64,000 nucleotides of DNA from SIG440 sp045646865 (GTDB lineage Bacteria; Bacillota; Clostridia; Monoglobales; Monoglobaceae), in assembly GCA_045646865.1 (NCBI GenBank), contig JAZRLM010000019.1, positions 62,001 to 126,000 of the forward strand, given 5' to 3'. Below the pieces are notes generated by a model, which saw only the letters and a list, made by a program, of their open reading frames with translations, made no database searches and was not told the DNA's origin. This document shows positions 8,118 to 17,954 of this stretch, piece after piece (positions within the stretch are counted from its first letter, which is position 1; every line of letters starts with the position of its first letter). The position numbers and the translations under genes were made by a program.

Positions 8118-8872
8118 TAACAAAAAGAATAATTCCCTGCCTTGATGTTCGTGACGGCAGGGTGGTTAAAGGTGTAAATTTTGAAGGTGTGTCGGATGTT
8201 TCTCATCCCGTACAGTTTGCAAAGCACTACAGTGACAACGGTGCGGATGAACTGGTTTTTTATGACATAACCGCATCCTTTGAGGGTAGAGCCTTGTTTA
8301 CAGATATACTTAAAGAGGTTGCAAAAACCATTTTTATTCCACTTACTGTTGGCGGCGGAATAAATACTCTTGACGATTTTGACCGCGTTCTCAAATGCGG
8401 TGCAGACAAGGTAAGTGTAAATTCCGGTGCAATAAAAAATCCTCAGATTATTTATGATGCGGCAAAGCGATATGGTGACCAGTGCGTTGTAATTTCTACA
8501 GATGTAAAGAGGGTTGACGGTGTGTTCCGTGTTTTTGCCAAGGGCGGCAGAGAGAATACGGGGATGGAGGCTGTTGAATGGATTAAACGTTGTGTTGACA
8601 ACGGCGCAGGCGAGGTTGTGCTGAATTCTATTGATACCGACGGCGTGAAAAAAGGTTTTGACCTTGAAATGCTTGATGCTGTTTGCAATGCGGTGTCTGT
8701 TCCTGTAATTGCATCGGGCGGTGCAGGCGGAATTGCCGATTTTGTGGAGCTTTTCAAAAAAGTACCAAAGGTTGATGCGGGGCTTGCTGCTTCAATCTTC
8801 CATTTTGGCGAAGTTGCGATTAAAGACCTGAAAACAGAACTCCGTGACAACGGAATTGATATGAGAATATAG
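8114..8872 (+). CDS. hisF: Imidazole glycerol phosphate synthase, cyclase subunit HisF
   Basis: A 252-residue (beta-alpha)8 barrel with the catalytic aspartates in PCLDVRDGRVVKG and ISTDVKRV, and phosphate-binding loops VGGGI and ASGGAGG. It uses PRFAR and the ammonia made by HisH to form IGP and AICAR. It overlaps hisA by 4 nt and is 9 nt from hisIE. Confidence 0.96.
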   Translation: MITKRIIPCLDVRDGRVVKGVNFEGVSDVSHPVQFAKHYSDNGADELVFYDITASFEGRALFTDILKEVAKTIFIPLTVGGGINTLDDFDRVLKCGADKVSVNSGAIKNPQIIYDAAKRYGDQCVVISTDVKRVDGVFRVFAKGGRENTGMEAVEWIKRCVDNGAGEVVLNSIDTDGVKKGFDLEMLDAVCNAVSVPVIASGGAGGIADFVELFKKVPKVDAGLAASIFHFGEVAIKDLKTELRDNGIDMRI

Positions 8873-8881
8873 GAGGAAAAT

Positions 8882-9535
8882 ATGATGCTTAATATTGACG
8901 AACTTAAATTTGATGAAAAAGGGTTGATACCTGCCATAGTTGTGGATTCAGTAACCAAAAAGGTACTTACCCTTGCATATATGAACCGCGAGAGTCTTGA
9001 AATTTCAATGGAAAAGGGGTTAACATGTTTCTGGAGCCGTTCAAGACAGGAACTGTGGCTTAAAGGTGAAACAAGCGGCAACTATCAACATATTGTTTCA
9101 ATTACCGCAGATTGTGATAACGATGCCCTTGTTGTTATGGTTGAAAAGGACGGTCCTGCCTGCCATACCGGTACAGATTCCTGTTTCACAAAGGAACTGT
9201 GGCAGAGTGAGGATTTGCACGAATTTTCACTTCAGGGACTTATGGATTTGCTTATCGGCAGAAAAATCGAAAAAAAGGAAGGCTCATACACTACATACCT
9301 TTTTGAAAAAGGAATTGACAAAATTCTCAAAAAGGTTGGCGAGGAGAATACCGAGGTTATTATTGCGGCAAAAGCTGATGACAAAAAAGAAACAATTTAT
9401 GAAATCGCAGACCTTTGCTATCATGTGATGGTGCTTATGGTTGAAATGGGCATTTCTGTTGAAGATATTCACAAGGAGCTTGCATCTCGTCACGTAATAG
9501 ACCACAAGGTTAAGCAGGAGAAAATGACAAAATGA
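8882..9535 (+). CDS. hisI: Bifunctional phosphoribosyl-AMP cyclohydrolase / phosphoribosyl-ATP pyrophosphatase HisIE
   Basis: A 217-residue fusion. The HisI part occupies roughly residues 1-110, with metal-binding residues in ADCDND and GPACHTGTDSCF. The HisE part occupies roughly 112-210, with KVGEENTEVIIAAK and EIADLCYHVMVLM. It performs the second and third steps of histidine synthesis. AGGAGG precedes a double ATG at 8882/8885. It overlaps the phosphatase gene by four bases. Confidence 0.95.
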   Translation: MMLNIDELKFDEKGLIPAIVVDSVTKKVLTLAYMNRESLEISMEKGLTCFWSRSRQELWLKGETSGNYQHIVSITADCDNDALVVMVEKDGPACHTGTDSCFTKELWQSEDLHEFSLQGLMDLLIGRKIEKKEGSYTTYLFEKGIDKILKKVGEENTEVIIAAKADDKKETIYEIADLCYHVMVLMVEMGISVEDIHKELASRHVIDHKVKQEKMTK

Positions 9536-10311
9536 TATTAGAAGATTTTCACGTTCATTCGACATATTGTGATGGCAAAAATACTTTAGAAGAGATGGTG
9601 CGTGCGGCAATTGATTTGAAAATGACCCGAATCGGTTTTTCGGGTCATGCATATACTGCGTTTTCTGATGTATACTGTATGTCCCTTGAAAATACTAAAA
9701 GGTATGCACATGATATTGCTGAACTTAAAGAAAAATATAAAGATATAATTGAAATTCTTTGCGGTCTTGAAATGGATTATTTTTCTGACGAACCACAAAT
9801 AAAGACAGATTATCGCATTGGCTCGGTGCATTATGTAAAAAAAGACGGAAAGTTTCTTGATGTCGACTCTGCTGAAGAACATTTTAAAAGCTATGTAAAA
9901 AACTATTTTGACAGCGACTACTATGCCTATGCCGAGGAATATTATGCTTTGGTTGGCGATGTGATAAATAAAACCCAGGCTGATATTGTGGGGCATTTTG
10001 ATTTGTGTTCCAAGTTTAACGAAGGCAACAGAATTTTTGATACCGAAAATCCACGATACGTGGCGGCGGCAAAGGCGGCAATAGATAAGCTGATTTTATG
10101 GGGCAAACCCTTTGAAATAAACACCGGTGCAATTTCCCGGGGATACCGCACAGAGGCATACCCTGCTATGCAGTTTCTTAAATACATAAAAGAAAAAGGC
10201 GGAAGGGTTATCCTTTGTAGTGACAGCCATTCGGCAAACACCCTTTGTTATAAGTTTGAGGAATATGAACGTATTGCAAAGGATTTAGGCTTTAAAAATT
10301 TAATATTTTGA
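9532..10311 (+). CDS. hisK: Histidinol-phosphatase, PHP family
   Basis: A 259-residue PHP-domain phosphoesterase. Metal ligands are visible in DFHVHSTYCDG at the N-terminus, GLEMDYF, GSVHYV, GHFDLC and the C-terminal CSDSHS. As last gene of the operon, overlapping hisIE by ATGA, it supplies the histidinol-phosphate phosphatase activity missing from the monofunctional HisB. Some annotations call this family hisJ. Confidence 0.92.
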   Translation: MILEDFHVHSTYCDGKNTLEEMVRAAIDLKMTRIGFSGHAYTAFSDVYCMSLENTKRYAHDIAELKEKYKDIIEILCGLEMDYFSDEPQIKTDYRIGSVHYVKKDGKFLDVDSAEEHFKSYVKNYFDSDYYAYAEEYYALVGDVINKTQADIVGHFDLCSKFNEGNRIFDTENPRYVAAAKAAIDKLILWGKPFEINTGAISRGYRTEAYPAMQFLKYIKEKGGRVILCSDSHSANTLCYKFEEYERIAKDLGFKNLIF

Positions 10312-10314
10312 CAC

Positions 10315-10344
10315 AAAAAGGTGTGCATTGCTGCACACCTTTTT
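10315..10344. terminator. Bidirectional terminator between his operon and spoIVA
   Basis: A 13-bp perfect stem, AAAAAGGTGTGCA/TGCACACCTTTTT, with a TTGC loop. It has T-runs on both strands and lies between convergent genes. Confidence 0.9.
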
Positions 10345-10355
10345 AGCTTAAAAAA

Positions 10356-11834
10356 TTAAAGTATTATACAAATAAGTCCGCCGGAACCTTCGTTAATGAT
10401 TTTTTGCAGCGTCTCCTGCAGCTTCATCTGTGCATCATCGGGCATACGGTAGAGTTTGTTGTGAAGCCCTTCGTTCACCAGCTCGTGAAGAGATTTGCCA
10501 AAGATGTTGGACTGCCAGATTTTCTTTGGGTCGGTTTCAAATTCATTAAGAAGGTAATGTACCAACTCTTCGGACTGCTTTTCTGTCCCCACAATTGGCG
10601 ATACCTCGGTTTCGATGTCAGCACGAATCATATGTATTGACGGTGCTGAGGCTTTAAGCCTTACACCAAAGCGGCTGCCCTGCTTAACAATTTCAGGTTC
10701 TTCGAGTGTAAGCTCATCAATTGAAGGGGAAACAATACCATAGCCCTTTCGGTTCACTTCATCAAGAGCAAAGGCTACTTTGTCATAGCTGTTTTTGATG
10801 TGGGCAAGCTCCCTAAGTAAGTTCATAAGACCTTCTTCGCTGTTTATTTCAAAGCCTGTCATTTCGGTAAGAATTTTGTAATAAAGCGAATCGGGTAGTT
10901 TTAATTCAACGGAGACAGTACCGTCAACCATATTTACAGAATTGAGTTGTGCATTTGTTACATATTCATTGTTGCAAAGAGTGGATACAACACTTTTTGC
11001 GTCGGAAAGTTTAAGCGCGGAACAAATATTTTCAGTAACAAATTTCTGCAGTTCGTTCTTAAGCCAATGTTTGTTGTCAAGGGCGTCTGCCCAGCCAGGG
11101 AGCGATATACCGATTTCGGTAACAGGGAATGAAAGGAGAAGATTTTCCATAATAGCACCGATGTCCTCGCTTGAGAGTTCCATACAGTTTATGGGCAAAA
11201 CGCAGGCTTCGTATTTTTCTTCAAGAAATTTCTTGTGTTCAAGCACACTTTCCGAATAAGGATTAAGTGTGTTGAGAATAATAATAAAAGGTTTGCCTAA
11301 GGCTTTCAGTTGCGTTACAACCTGTTCCTCGGCGGGATAGTAGTCTTCCTTATCAATGTCGGTAATACTGCCGTCGGTGGTTACTACAATTCCGACAGTT
11401 GAATGTTCACAGATAACCTTTTTAGTGCCTATTTCTGCGGCTTCCGCAAAGGGCATCGGATTTTGCGACCATGGTGTCATTACCATACGGGGATTATCGT
11501 TTTCGATATAACCAAGTGCACTATCCACAATATAACCCACACAGTCAATAAGCCGTATTCTGAAGGATGTGTTATCATCAAGTTTTACTTCAACAGCTTC
11601 GTTGGGGATAAACTTTGGCTCGGTGGTCATAATCATTCTGCCGCCGGCACTTTGGGGCAGTTCGTCCATTGCGCGTTCACGCTTGTGGTCGTTTTCAATA
11701 TTGGGAATTACCATAAGATTCATAAAATTCTTTATAAATGTTGATTTTCCCGTGCGAACAGGACCGACAACCCCAAGATATACGTCGCCTCCGGAACGCT
11801 TTGCAATATCGCTGTAGATATTATATTCAAGCAT
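10356..11834 (-). CDS. spoIVA: Stage IV sporulation protein A (spore coat morphogenetic ATPase)
   Basis: A 492-residue SpoIVA of standard length. The P-loop GPVRTGKST is near residue 24, with switch-like segments VRLIDCVG-type around residue 95 and TTDGSITDI following. It polymerises on the outer forespore membrane using ATP and is the base on which the coat is built. The ATG is preceded by GGGAGG. A sigma-E-like promoter lies about 40 nt upstream of the start, fitting mother-cell expression. Confidence 0.96.
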   Translation of the reverse strand: MLEYNIYSDIAKRSGGDVYLGVVGPVRTGKSTFIKNFMNLMVIPNIENDHKRERAMDELPQSAGGRMIMTTEPKFIPNEAVEVKLDDNTSFRIRLIDCVGYIVDSALGYIENDNPRMVMTPWSQNPMPFAEAAEIGTKKVICEHSTVGIVVTTDGSITDIDKEDYYPAEEQVVTQLKALGKPFIIILNTLNPYSESVLEHKKFLEEKYEACVLPINCMELSSEDIGAIMENLLLSFPVTEIGISLPGWADALDNKHWLKNELQKFVTENICSALKLSDAKSVVSTLCNNEYVTNAQLNSVNMVDGTVSVELKLPDSLYYKILTEMTGFEINSEEGLMNLLRELAHIKNSYDKVAFALDEVNRKGYGIVSPSIDELTLEEPEIVKQGSRFGVRLKASAPSIHMIRADIETEVSPIVGTEKQSEELVHYLLNEFETDPKKIWQSNIFGKSLHELVNEGLHNKLYRMPDDAQMKLQETLQKIINEGSGGLICIIL

Positions 11835-11875
11835 TTAATATTCCTCCCAGAATTTTTTTCTGTTATTTTGTTACA

Positions 11876-11904
11876 ATATTATGCACAAGCCTTGATTAAT
11901 ATAC
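11876..11904 (-). promoter_or_regulatory. Candidate sigma-E promoter of spoIVA
   Basis: On the minus strand GTATATT (11898-11904) and CATAATAT (11876-11883) are separated by 14 bp. This is close to the mother-cell sigma-E pattern (ATA-type -35, CATANNNT-type -10). Confidence 0.6.
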
Positions 11905-11944
11905 CGAAAGTAAAAAAACAACGCATATAGCTAAGGTAATTTTA

Positions 11945-11973
11945 TTGACAAACTGTATGGAATGTGATAAATT
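11945..11973 (+). promoter_or_regulatory. Sigma-A promoter for the HAD phosphatase gene
   Basis: TTGACA and TAAATT are separated by 17 bp. The start codon follows 26 nt after the -10. Confidence 0.7.
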
Positions 11974-11998
11974 TGTATTATGAAACGGAGAGATAAAT

Positions 11999-12772
11999 AT
12001 GGACACACAGGGTAAAATGTATGCTGTTTTTCTGGATATTGACGGAACACTTCTGGGAAATTCGAAGGATGCTCTGCAAAAAAATCTTGATGTTATACAA
12101 AAGGTACGTAGTCTTGGGCACAAAGTACTGATAAATACCGGCAGGTCAACGGCATATATGCCAAAGGAATTTGATGCGGATAAGTACTTTGACGGTGTAA
12201 TTTCAGGTGCAGGGGCAAGAATACTTCTTGATAAAAAAGAGATTTTTTGCAAGCTAATGCCCGACGCAGCAATCAGACATTTTTTTGAAACCTGTTTTGA
12301 TACCAAAGCTATAAGTATTCTTGAGGGCGTAGATGAAATGTATATTGTTGGTCCGTCAAGACCTTTTGAATATAAATGGCCATTTATCACTCCTGAAAAT
12401 ATCGAATCGTATATAAAGAACGGAATAAAAATTGAAAAGTTTACCATTCTGGGAAATGCACCTGAAGAATTGCAAAGCGTTTTGGGGAATGGTTATATTG
12501 TACTGCAACACCCGACTTATGCCGAAGTAATTCAGAAAGCCTATACCAAGGCCGGTGCTATGAATATTGTTCTTGATAATCTGGGCATATCTGTTAAACA
12601 AAGTATTGCAGTTGGTGACAGTCTTAATGATTATGATATGATAAGTGCTGCAGGAACAGGAGTTGCCATGGGAAATGCTATACCTGAGATAAAAGATATA
12701 GCCACAATGACTACGTCCTCTGTTGATAATGCAGGTGTGGCAGAGGCACTTGAAAGGATATTTAAACTTTAA
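11999..12772 (+). CDS. HAD-superfamily (Cof-type, IIB) hydrolase
   Basis: A 257-residue haloacid-dehalogenase-fold phosphatase. Motif I is FLDIDGTLL (D-x-D), motif II NTGRS, and motif III/IV GDSLNDYDMI near residue 203. The cap is type IIB. It probably dephosphorylates a sugar phosphate or nucleotide-like metabolite; the substrate cannot be read from the sequence. It is the first gene after a sigma-A promoter and lies 16 nt upstream of a lipid kinase gene. Confidence 0.85.
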   Translation: MDTQGKMYAVFLDIDGTLLGNSKDALQKNLDVIQKVRSLGHKVLINTGRSTAYMPKEFDADKYFDGVISGAGARILLDKKEIFCKLMPDAAIRHFFETCFDTKAISILEGVDEMYIVGPSRPFEYKWPFITPENIESYIKNGIKIEKFTILGNAPEELQSVLGNGYIVLQHPTYAEVIQKAYTKAGAMNIVLDNLGISVKQSIAVGDSLNDYDMISAAGTGVAMGNAIPEIKDIATMTTSSVDNAGVAEALERIFKL

Positions 12773-12788
12773 CAAAAGAGGAATAAGC

Positions 12789-13697
12789 ATGGGAAAGAGA
12801 ATGTTATTTGTTCTTAATCCGTTATCCGGAAAGGGAACCATTAAAAATCATATTCTGGATATTGTTAATATCTTTACAAAGGATGGATGGGATGTTACCT
12901 TGCACCCTACTCAGAATAAGAATGATGCCTTTGATTATGTTAGTTGTTATAGTAAGAAATATGATATGCTTGTGATAGCAGGCGGAGATGGAACATTAAA
13001 TGAGGGCATTTGCGGTTTGATGACAATTGAACGTGAAAAGCGGCCTGTTCTTGGTTATATACCTACCGGAACAACCAATGATTTTGCGTCAAATATGCAT
13101 ATTTCAAAAAATGCAAGACAAGCGGCAAGGGACATAATAAAAGGACATCACTATAAATGTGATATTGGTCTTTTTAATGAAAAGGATTTTATTTATGTTG
13201 CGGCATTCGGGGCTTTTACAAACGTTGCATACGAAACACCTCAGCAAACAAAAAATATTTTAGGACCTGCGGCTTATGTTTTTGAAGGTGCAAAAAGCCT
13301 GATGAATATAAAACCTATAAATATGAAAGTTTGTTATAATGATGGTGTGGTTGAAGGTGAGTTTATTTACGGGATGGTCTCAAACACCAACTATCTTGGT
13401 GGTGTAAAGGCAGAAAAAGCCTTCAAGGCACAGCTCAATGACGGTCTTTTTGAAGTTATTCTTGTTAAAAATCCCAAGAATGTTGTTGAGACTCAGGATA
13501 TGTTATCAAAACTTTTACGTCAGGATTTATCATCTGATGCTTTTATTGCTTTTAAAACTGACAAGATTGAATTTGTGTCGGATAATCCGGTGCAATGGAC
13601 GTTAGACGGTGAGTTTGGCGGTGCTGTTACGCAAGCATCTATAATCAACGAAAAACAGGCAATAACTCTGGCACTTGGCAAGGAAATGGAGAAGTAA
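12789..13697 (+). CDS. Diacylglycerol kinase-like lipid kinase (DagK/YegS/BmrU family)
   Basis: A 302-residue protein with the kinase catalytic domain in the N-terminal half: NPLSGKG, the nucleotide-binding GGDGTLNEG and PTGTTNDFA. The C-terminal lobe includes the DGLFEV motif typical of DgkB/YegS. It phosphorylates diacylglycerol or a related lipid at the membrane. The ATG at 12789 follows AGAGGA by a good spacing, so upstream in-frame codons are excluded. It is followed after 8 nt by hydF. Confidence 0.87.
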   Translation: MGKRMLFVLNPLSGKGTIKNHILDIVNIFTKDGWDVTLHPTQNKNDAFDYVSCYSKKYDMLVIAGGDGTLNEGICGLMTIEREKRPVLGYIPTGTTNDFASNMHISKNARQAARDIIKGHHYKCDIGLFNEKDFIYVAAFGAFTNVAYETPQQTKNILGPAAYVFEGAKSLMNIKPINMKVCYNDGVVEGEFIYGMVSNTNYLGGVKAEKAFKAQLNDGLFEVILVKNPKNVVETQDMLSKLLRQDLSSDAFIAFKTDKIEFVSDNPVQWTLDGEFGGAVTQASIINEKQAITLALGKEMEK

Positions 13698-13705
13698 CGT
13701 ATATT

Positions 13706-14884
13706 ATGGAAAAAACACCTATTTCGTTAAGAAAACATATAGCAATTTTCGGGGATACCAATGCAGGAAAGTCAACACTTTTTAATGCTGTTTTGGGACA
13801 GGATGTGTCAATTGTTTCCGAAATCAGCGGAACTACCACCGACCCTGTAACCCGTGCAATGGAGCTTATTCCGTATGGACCGGTGGCGTTGATTGATACA
13901 GCAGGTCTTGGTGATACAACCGACCTTGGCAAAGCCCGAATTAAAAAGACAAAAGAAATTCTGTCCAGAACAGATTTGGTGTTGTATGTTAAAGATGTAA
14001 ATGCAGATAGTGACACTAACTTTGATTTTGGGAAAACAAAAAAAATAAATGTATATACAAAATGTGATATTGCAGCTCCGCAAAGAGTAGAATTTGTTAA
14101 GGGACTTGACCCGGACGGCGTATTTATCTATGAACATACCGAAAAAGGTCTTGAGGAACTTAAAAACAGAATGGTTTCAGTTCTCAGTTCAATGGAAAAG
14201 GATGACGAAACTCTTTTAGGTGACATAGTACCATCGGGCGGAATGGTTGTTCTGGTTATTCCAATTGATGATGCTGCTCCCAAGGGTAGGCTGATTTTGC
14301 CTCAGGTGCAAACATTACGTGATTGTCTTGACCACAATATAAGAGCAACTGTTACAACAGTAGAAACCCTTGAAGAGACTCTTTCTGAATTGCCTCGGGT
14401 TGACCTTGTAGTGACAGATTCTCAGGCTTTTAAAGAGGTTGATGATATAGTTCCTACTGAAATTCCTCTGACATCATTTTCAATGCTTCTGGCAAATCAG
14501 AAAGGTGGAATTAATCAGTTGATAGAGGGATTGACCGTAATAAAAAACTTGTGCGAAGGTGATGATATTCTGATGCTTGAAGCCTGCACTCACAACACAA
14601 CACACGATGATATAGGTAAGGTTAAAATCCCTGCTTTGCTTCAAAAGAAAACGGGCAAAAAATTGAATTTTACTCATCTTTCAGGTCACGATTTTCCTGA
14701 AGATGTTGAAAAATATAAACTGGTTATTCAATGCGGAGGCTGTATGATAAATAAAAAGGCTATACAGTCACGTCTTGAAGTTCTTGCAGAAAAGCATATA
14801 CCGGTTACAAATTACGGTGTAATTCTTGCATATCTTAACGGAATTGCAGAAAGAGCATCAGCGGTTTTTGTTAAAAATAATTAA
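13706..14884 (+). CDS. hydF: [FeFe]-hydrogenase maturation GTPase HydF
   Basis: 392 residues. An N-terminal Era-like GTPase domain has G1 GDTNAGKST, G3 DTAGLGD and G4 TKCD. A dimerisation domain and an Fe-S domain follow, with cysteines/histidine in EACTHN and QCGGC, in the HydF CxH...CGGC arrangement. HydF scaffolds the diiron subcluster before insertion into [FeFe]-hydrogenase. HydE, HydG and the hydrogenase are not in this window. It implies a fermentative, hydrogen-metabolising anaerobe. Confidence 0.93.
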   Translation: MEKTPISLRKHIAIFGDTNAGKSTLFNAVLGQDVSIVSEISGTTTDPVTRAMELIPYGPVALIDTAGLGDTTDLGKARIKKTKEILSRTDLVLYVKDVNADSDTNFDFGKTKKINVYTKCDIAAPQRVEFVKGLDPDGVFIYEHTEKGLEELKNRMVSVLSSMEKDDETLLGDIVPSGGMVVLVIPIDDAAPKGRLILPQVQTLRDCLDHNIRATVTTVETLEETLSELPRVDLVVTDSQAFKEVDDIVPTEIPLTSFSMLLANQKGGINQLIEGLTVIKNLCEGDDILMLEACTHNTTHDDIGKVKIPALLQKKTGKKLNFTHLSGHDFPEDVEKYKLVIQCGGCMINKKAIQSRLEVLAEKHIPVTNYGVILAYLNGIAERASAVFVKNN

Positions 14885-14914
14885 AATTAATATACATAAC
14901 GGAGGAATTGTTTT

Positions 14915-15772
14915 ATGGAAACAACGTTAGTAGTAATGGCGGCAGGTATGGGTAGTCGCTACGGTGGTTTAAAGCAGATGGAACCTATAGGACCTGCAGG
15001 TGAATTTTTAATGGACTTCTCGGCTTTTGATGCAAAAGAAGCAGGCTTTTCAAAGGTTGTATTTGTTATCAAAAAAGAGATGGAAGAAGATTTTAACCGT
15101 ATTGTGGCAGACCGTGTAAAAAAATATATGGATGTTGAGTATGTTTTTCAGGAAATGGACAGCCTTCCCGAAGGTCGTGTAAAACCTTGGGGTACAGGTC
15201 ACGCAATTCTTTGTTGTAAAGATGTTGTTAAAACTCCGTTTGCAATTATTAATGCAGACGACTATTACGGCAAGGCGGCATATGTTGAAATCAACAAATG
15301 GCTGAAGGATATGCCCAAGGGCGAGATGGCACTTGTTGGCTATGAACTTGCACAGACTACTACCGAAAACGGAACAGTTACACGTGGTGTTTGTCAGATT
15401 GAGAACGGTTACCTTACAGGTATTCGTGAAACCAAAGGTATAAGCGGATTTACTTATTGCGAAGACGGTGAAACAGTTCACACCTTGCCCGAAGATAGCA
15501 TTGTTTCAATGAATATGTGGGGATTCGGCACAGAAATCTTTGATTATCTTGAAAGAGAATTTGAAATTTTCAAGAATGAAAAAGATGTTATGAAGGATGA
15601 ATTTCTTATTCCCATTGTTGTTGATATCCTTATAAAGAAGGGTGAAACAAAGGTTAAGGTTTTAAACAGTCCTGACCGTTGGTACGGTATGACCTACCGC
15701 GAGGATAAGGAAGTTGTTATGAAAGCAATGAAGGAATTCTGCGATAAAGGATTATACAACGGAATATCATAA
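14915..15772 (+). CDS. NDP-sugar-type nucleotidyltransferase
   Basis: A 285-residue Rossmann-like nucleotidyltransferase. The N-terminal signature is MAAGMGSRYGGLKQM, followed by the metal-binding INADDYYG near residue 113. C-terminal residues NSPDRWYGMTYREDK resemble a family of sugar-phosphate or choline-phosphate nucleotidyltransferases in Firmicutes. The activated sugar or alcohol cannot be determined. The ATG follows GGAGGAATTG. It ends at a strong terminator. Confidence 0.75.
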   Translation: METTLVVMAAGMGSRYGGLKQMEPIGPAGEFLMDFSAFDAKEAGFSKVVFVIKKEMEEDFNRIVADRVKKYMDVEYVFQEMDSLPEGRVKPWGTGHAILCCKDVVKTPFAIINADDYYGKAAYVEINKWLKDMPKGEMALVGYELAQTTTENGTVTRGVCQIENGYLTGIRETKGISGFTYCEDGETVHTLPEDSIVSMNMWGFGTEIFDYLEREFEIFKNEKDVMKDEFLIPIVVDILIKKGETKVKVLNSPDRWYGMTYREDKEVVMKAMKEFCDKGLYNGIS

Positions 15773-15773
15773 T

Positions 15774-15799
15774 AAAAAGCCCGAAAAATCGGGCTTTTT
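15774..15799 (+). terminator. Intrinsic terminator
   Basis: Stem AAAAAGCCCGA/TCGGGCTTTTT with a short A-rich loop, ending in a T-run. Confidence 0.9.
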
Positions 15800-15852
15800 A
15801 TATTTTAAACGTTTACTGCTGGAATATATTATAAAAAATTGAAAAAATAGAC

Positions 15853-15881
15853 TTTACATTGCAATTTTTTTTTGATATACT
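15853..15881 (+). promoter_or_regulatory. Sigma-A promoter of the topoisomerase operon
   Basis: TTTACA and TATACT are separated by 17 bp that include a T9 tract. Confidence 0.65.
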
Positions 15882-15949
15882 GTATTTTGTGAAAAAATAA
15901 AAAATTTTTACTATATATAGATATTTATACAATGGAGGTATTTGCAAAG

Positions 15950-17929
15950 GTGTGTGCAAAAAGTTATAATGATGACAGTATTGTATCGTTGAAAGGCGCT
16001 GACCGAGTAAGAAAGCGTCCTGCAGTTATTTTTGGCTCGGACGGTATTGAGGGTTGTCAGCATTCTGTATTTGAAATACTTTCAAACTCGATTGACGAGG
16101 CTCGTGAGGGTCACGGCAAGCTTATCACAGTGCGCAGATTTCTTGACCTTTCAGTGGAGGTTGAGGATCAGGGACGCGGTATTCCCGTAGACTATAACCA
16201 GCGTGAAGAACGTTTCAACTGGGAGCTTGTTTTCTGCGAAATGTATGCTGGCGGTAAGTATGCGAATAATTCGGGCGAAAATTATGAATTCAGCCTTGGT
16301 CTTAACGGCCTTGGCACTTGTGCAACTCAGTACAGTTCTGAATATATGGACGTTGAAATTATGCGTGACGGACATAAATTTGAACTGCATTTTGAAAAGG
16401 GTGATAACGTAGGCGGTCTTACTAAGACACCCTTCAAGCACCGTCACACAGGTACAAAAATAAAGTGGAAACCCGATACCGAGGTTTTTACAGATATTGA
16501 TATTCCCCTTGAATATTATATGGATGTAATGAAAAAGCAGGCGGTGGTGAATTCAGGAGTAAAGTTTGTGCTTTACAACGAAACAGCACCGGGCAAGTTT
16601 GAAAGCTTTGAATTCTATTATGACAATGGTATAATAGATTATTTAAAGGAATTATCTGACGGTAAAGAAAAAACCGCTCCTCATTACATTGAGGCAGAAC
16701 GCCGTGGTCGTGACCGTGACGATAAGGAAGATTACAAGGTTAAAATGAGTTTTGCATTTTGCTTCAATAATGATGTAAATGTGATTGAATATTATCACAA
16801 TTCAAGCTTCCTTGAATACGGCGGCTCTCCTGATAAAGCGGTAAGGAATGCATTTGTGTATGCAATTGACAAATATTTAAAAGCAAACAATAAATATACA
16901 AAGAATGAATCAAAAATCCTGTTTACAGATGTTCAGGACAGCCTTTGTCTTATCAGTAATTCATTCTCCACAATGACCAGCTACGAGAACCAGACCAAAA
17001 AGGCTATTACCAATAAATTCATTCAGGACGCTATGACAGAATTCCTGCGTGAACAGCTTGACATTTATTTTATCGAAAACAAGATGGATGCCGAGAGGAT
17101 TGCCGATCAGGTTCTTATCAACAAACGTAGCCGTGAAACTGCCGAGAAGACAAGAACAACACTTAAAAAGAAACTTGATGTCAAGATGGATGCGGTCAAT
17201 CGTGTTAAAAAGTTTGTTGACTGCCGCAGTAAGGATGTTGATAGACGCGAAGTTTATATCGTTGAGGGTGATTCGGCTCTTGGCTCCTGTAAACTTGGTC
17301 GTGACAGTGAATTTCAGGCCATTATGGCAATAAGAGGTAAAATTCTTAACTGTCTTAAGGCGGACTATGATAAAATTTTTAAAAGCGATATTATTGTTGA
17401 CCTTCTTAAAGTTCTTGGTTGCGGTGTTGAGATAAATGCCAAACAGAACAAAGAGTTAAGTTCTTTTGATATAAATAACCTTCGCTGGAACAAGGTCATT
17501 ATCTGTACCGATGCCGATGTTGACGGATTCCAGATAAGAACTTTGGTGCTTACAATGCTTTATCGCCTGACACCAACTTTGATTAACGAAGGCTATGTTT
17601 ATATTGCGGAATCTCCCCTTTATGAAATCAATTGCAAGGATAAAACATATTTTGCGTTTGATGAAAAGGAGAAGGCGGATATTCTTGCTAAATTAGAGGG
17701 ACAGAAGTATACAATTCAGCGAAGCAAGGGACTTGGTGAAAACCAGCCTGAAATGATGTGGGAAACCACAATGAATCCCGAAACCCGACGCCTGATACGT
17801 GTTATGCCCGAGGATGTTGAAAAAACCAAAGAAATGTTTGAACTTCTTCTTGGTGATAATCTTGCAGGCAGAAAGGAACACATTGCAGAACACGGTCACG
17901 AATATATTGACCTGATTGATGTAATGTAA
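15950..17929 (+). CDS. parE: Type IIA DNA topoisomerase, B subunit (ParE/GyrB-like, divergent clostridial lineage)
   Basis: About 659 residues: GHKL ATPase with NSIDEAREG and QGRGIPV, transducer domain, then TOPRIM with EGDSALGSCKLGRD near residue 437 and DADVDGFQIRTL near 522, then a C-terminal SKGLGENQPE segment. Canonical family members read EGDSAGG and DADVDGAHI, so this belongs to a divergent lineage. Start choice: GGAGG at 15934-15938 overlaps the first ATG (15932) but is 11 nt before GTG 15950, which I prefer; ATG 15932 remains possible. It forms a complex with the A subunit encoded 25 nt downstream. Confidence 0.9.
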   Translation: MCAKSYNDDSIVSLKGADRVRKRPAVIFGSDGIEGCQHSVFEILSNSIDEAREGHGKLITVRRFLDLSVEVEDQGRGIPVDYNQREERFNWELVFCEMYAGGKYANNSGENYEFSLGLNGLGTCATQYSSEYMDVEIMRDGHKFELHFEKGDNVGGLTKTPFKHRHTGTKIKWKPDTEVFTDIDIPLEYYMDVMKKQAVVNSGVKFVLYNETAPGKFESFEFYYDNGIIDYLKELSDGKEKTAPHYIEAERRGRDRDDKEDYKVKMSFAFCFNNDVNVIEYYHNSSFLEYGGSPDKAVRNAFVYAIDKYLKANNKYTKNESKILFTDVQDSLCLISNSFSTMTSYENQTKKAITNKFIQDAMTEFLREQLDIYFIENKMDAERIADQVLINKRSRETAEKTRTTLKKKLDVKMDAVNRVKKFVDCRSKDVDRREVYIVEGDSALGSCKLGRDSEFQAIMAIRGKILNCLKADYDKIFKSDIIVDLLKVLGCGVEINAKQNKELSSFDINNLRWNKVIICTDADVDGFQIRTLVLTMLYRLTPTLINEGYVYIAESPLYEINCKDKTYFAFDEKEKADILAKLEGQKYTIQRSKGLGENQPEMMWETTMNPETRRLIRVMPEDVEKTKEMFELLLGDNLAGRKEHIAEHGHEYIDLIDVM

Positions 17930-17954
17930 AAGTAGAAAACGGAGGATAAATTCA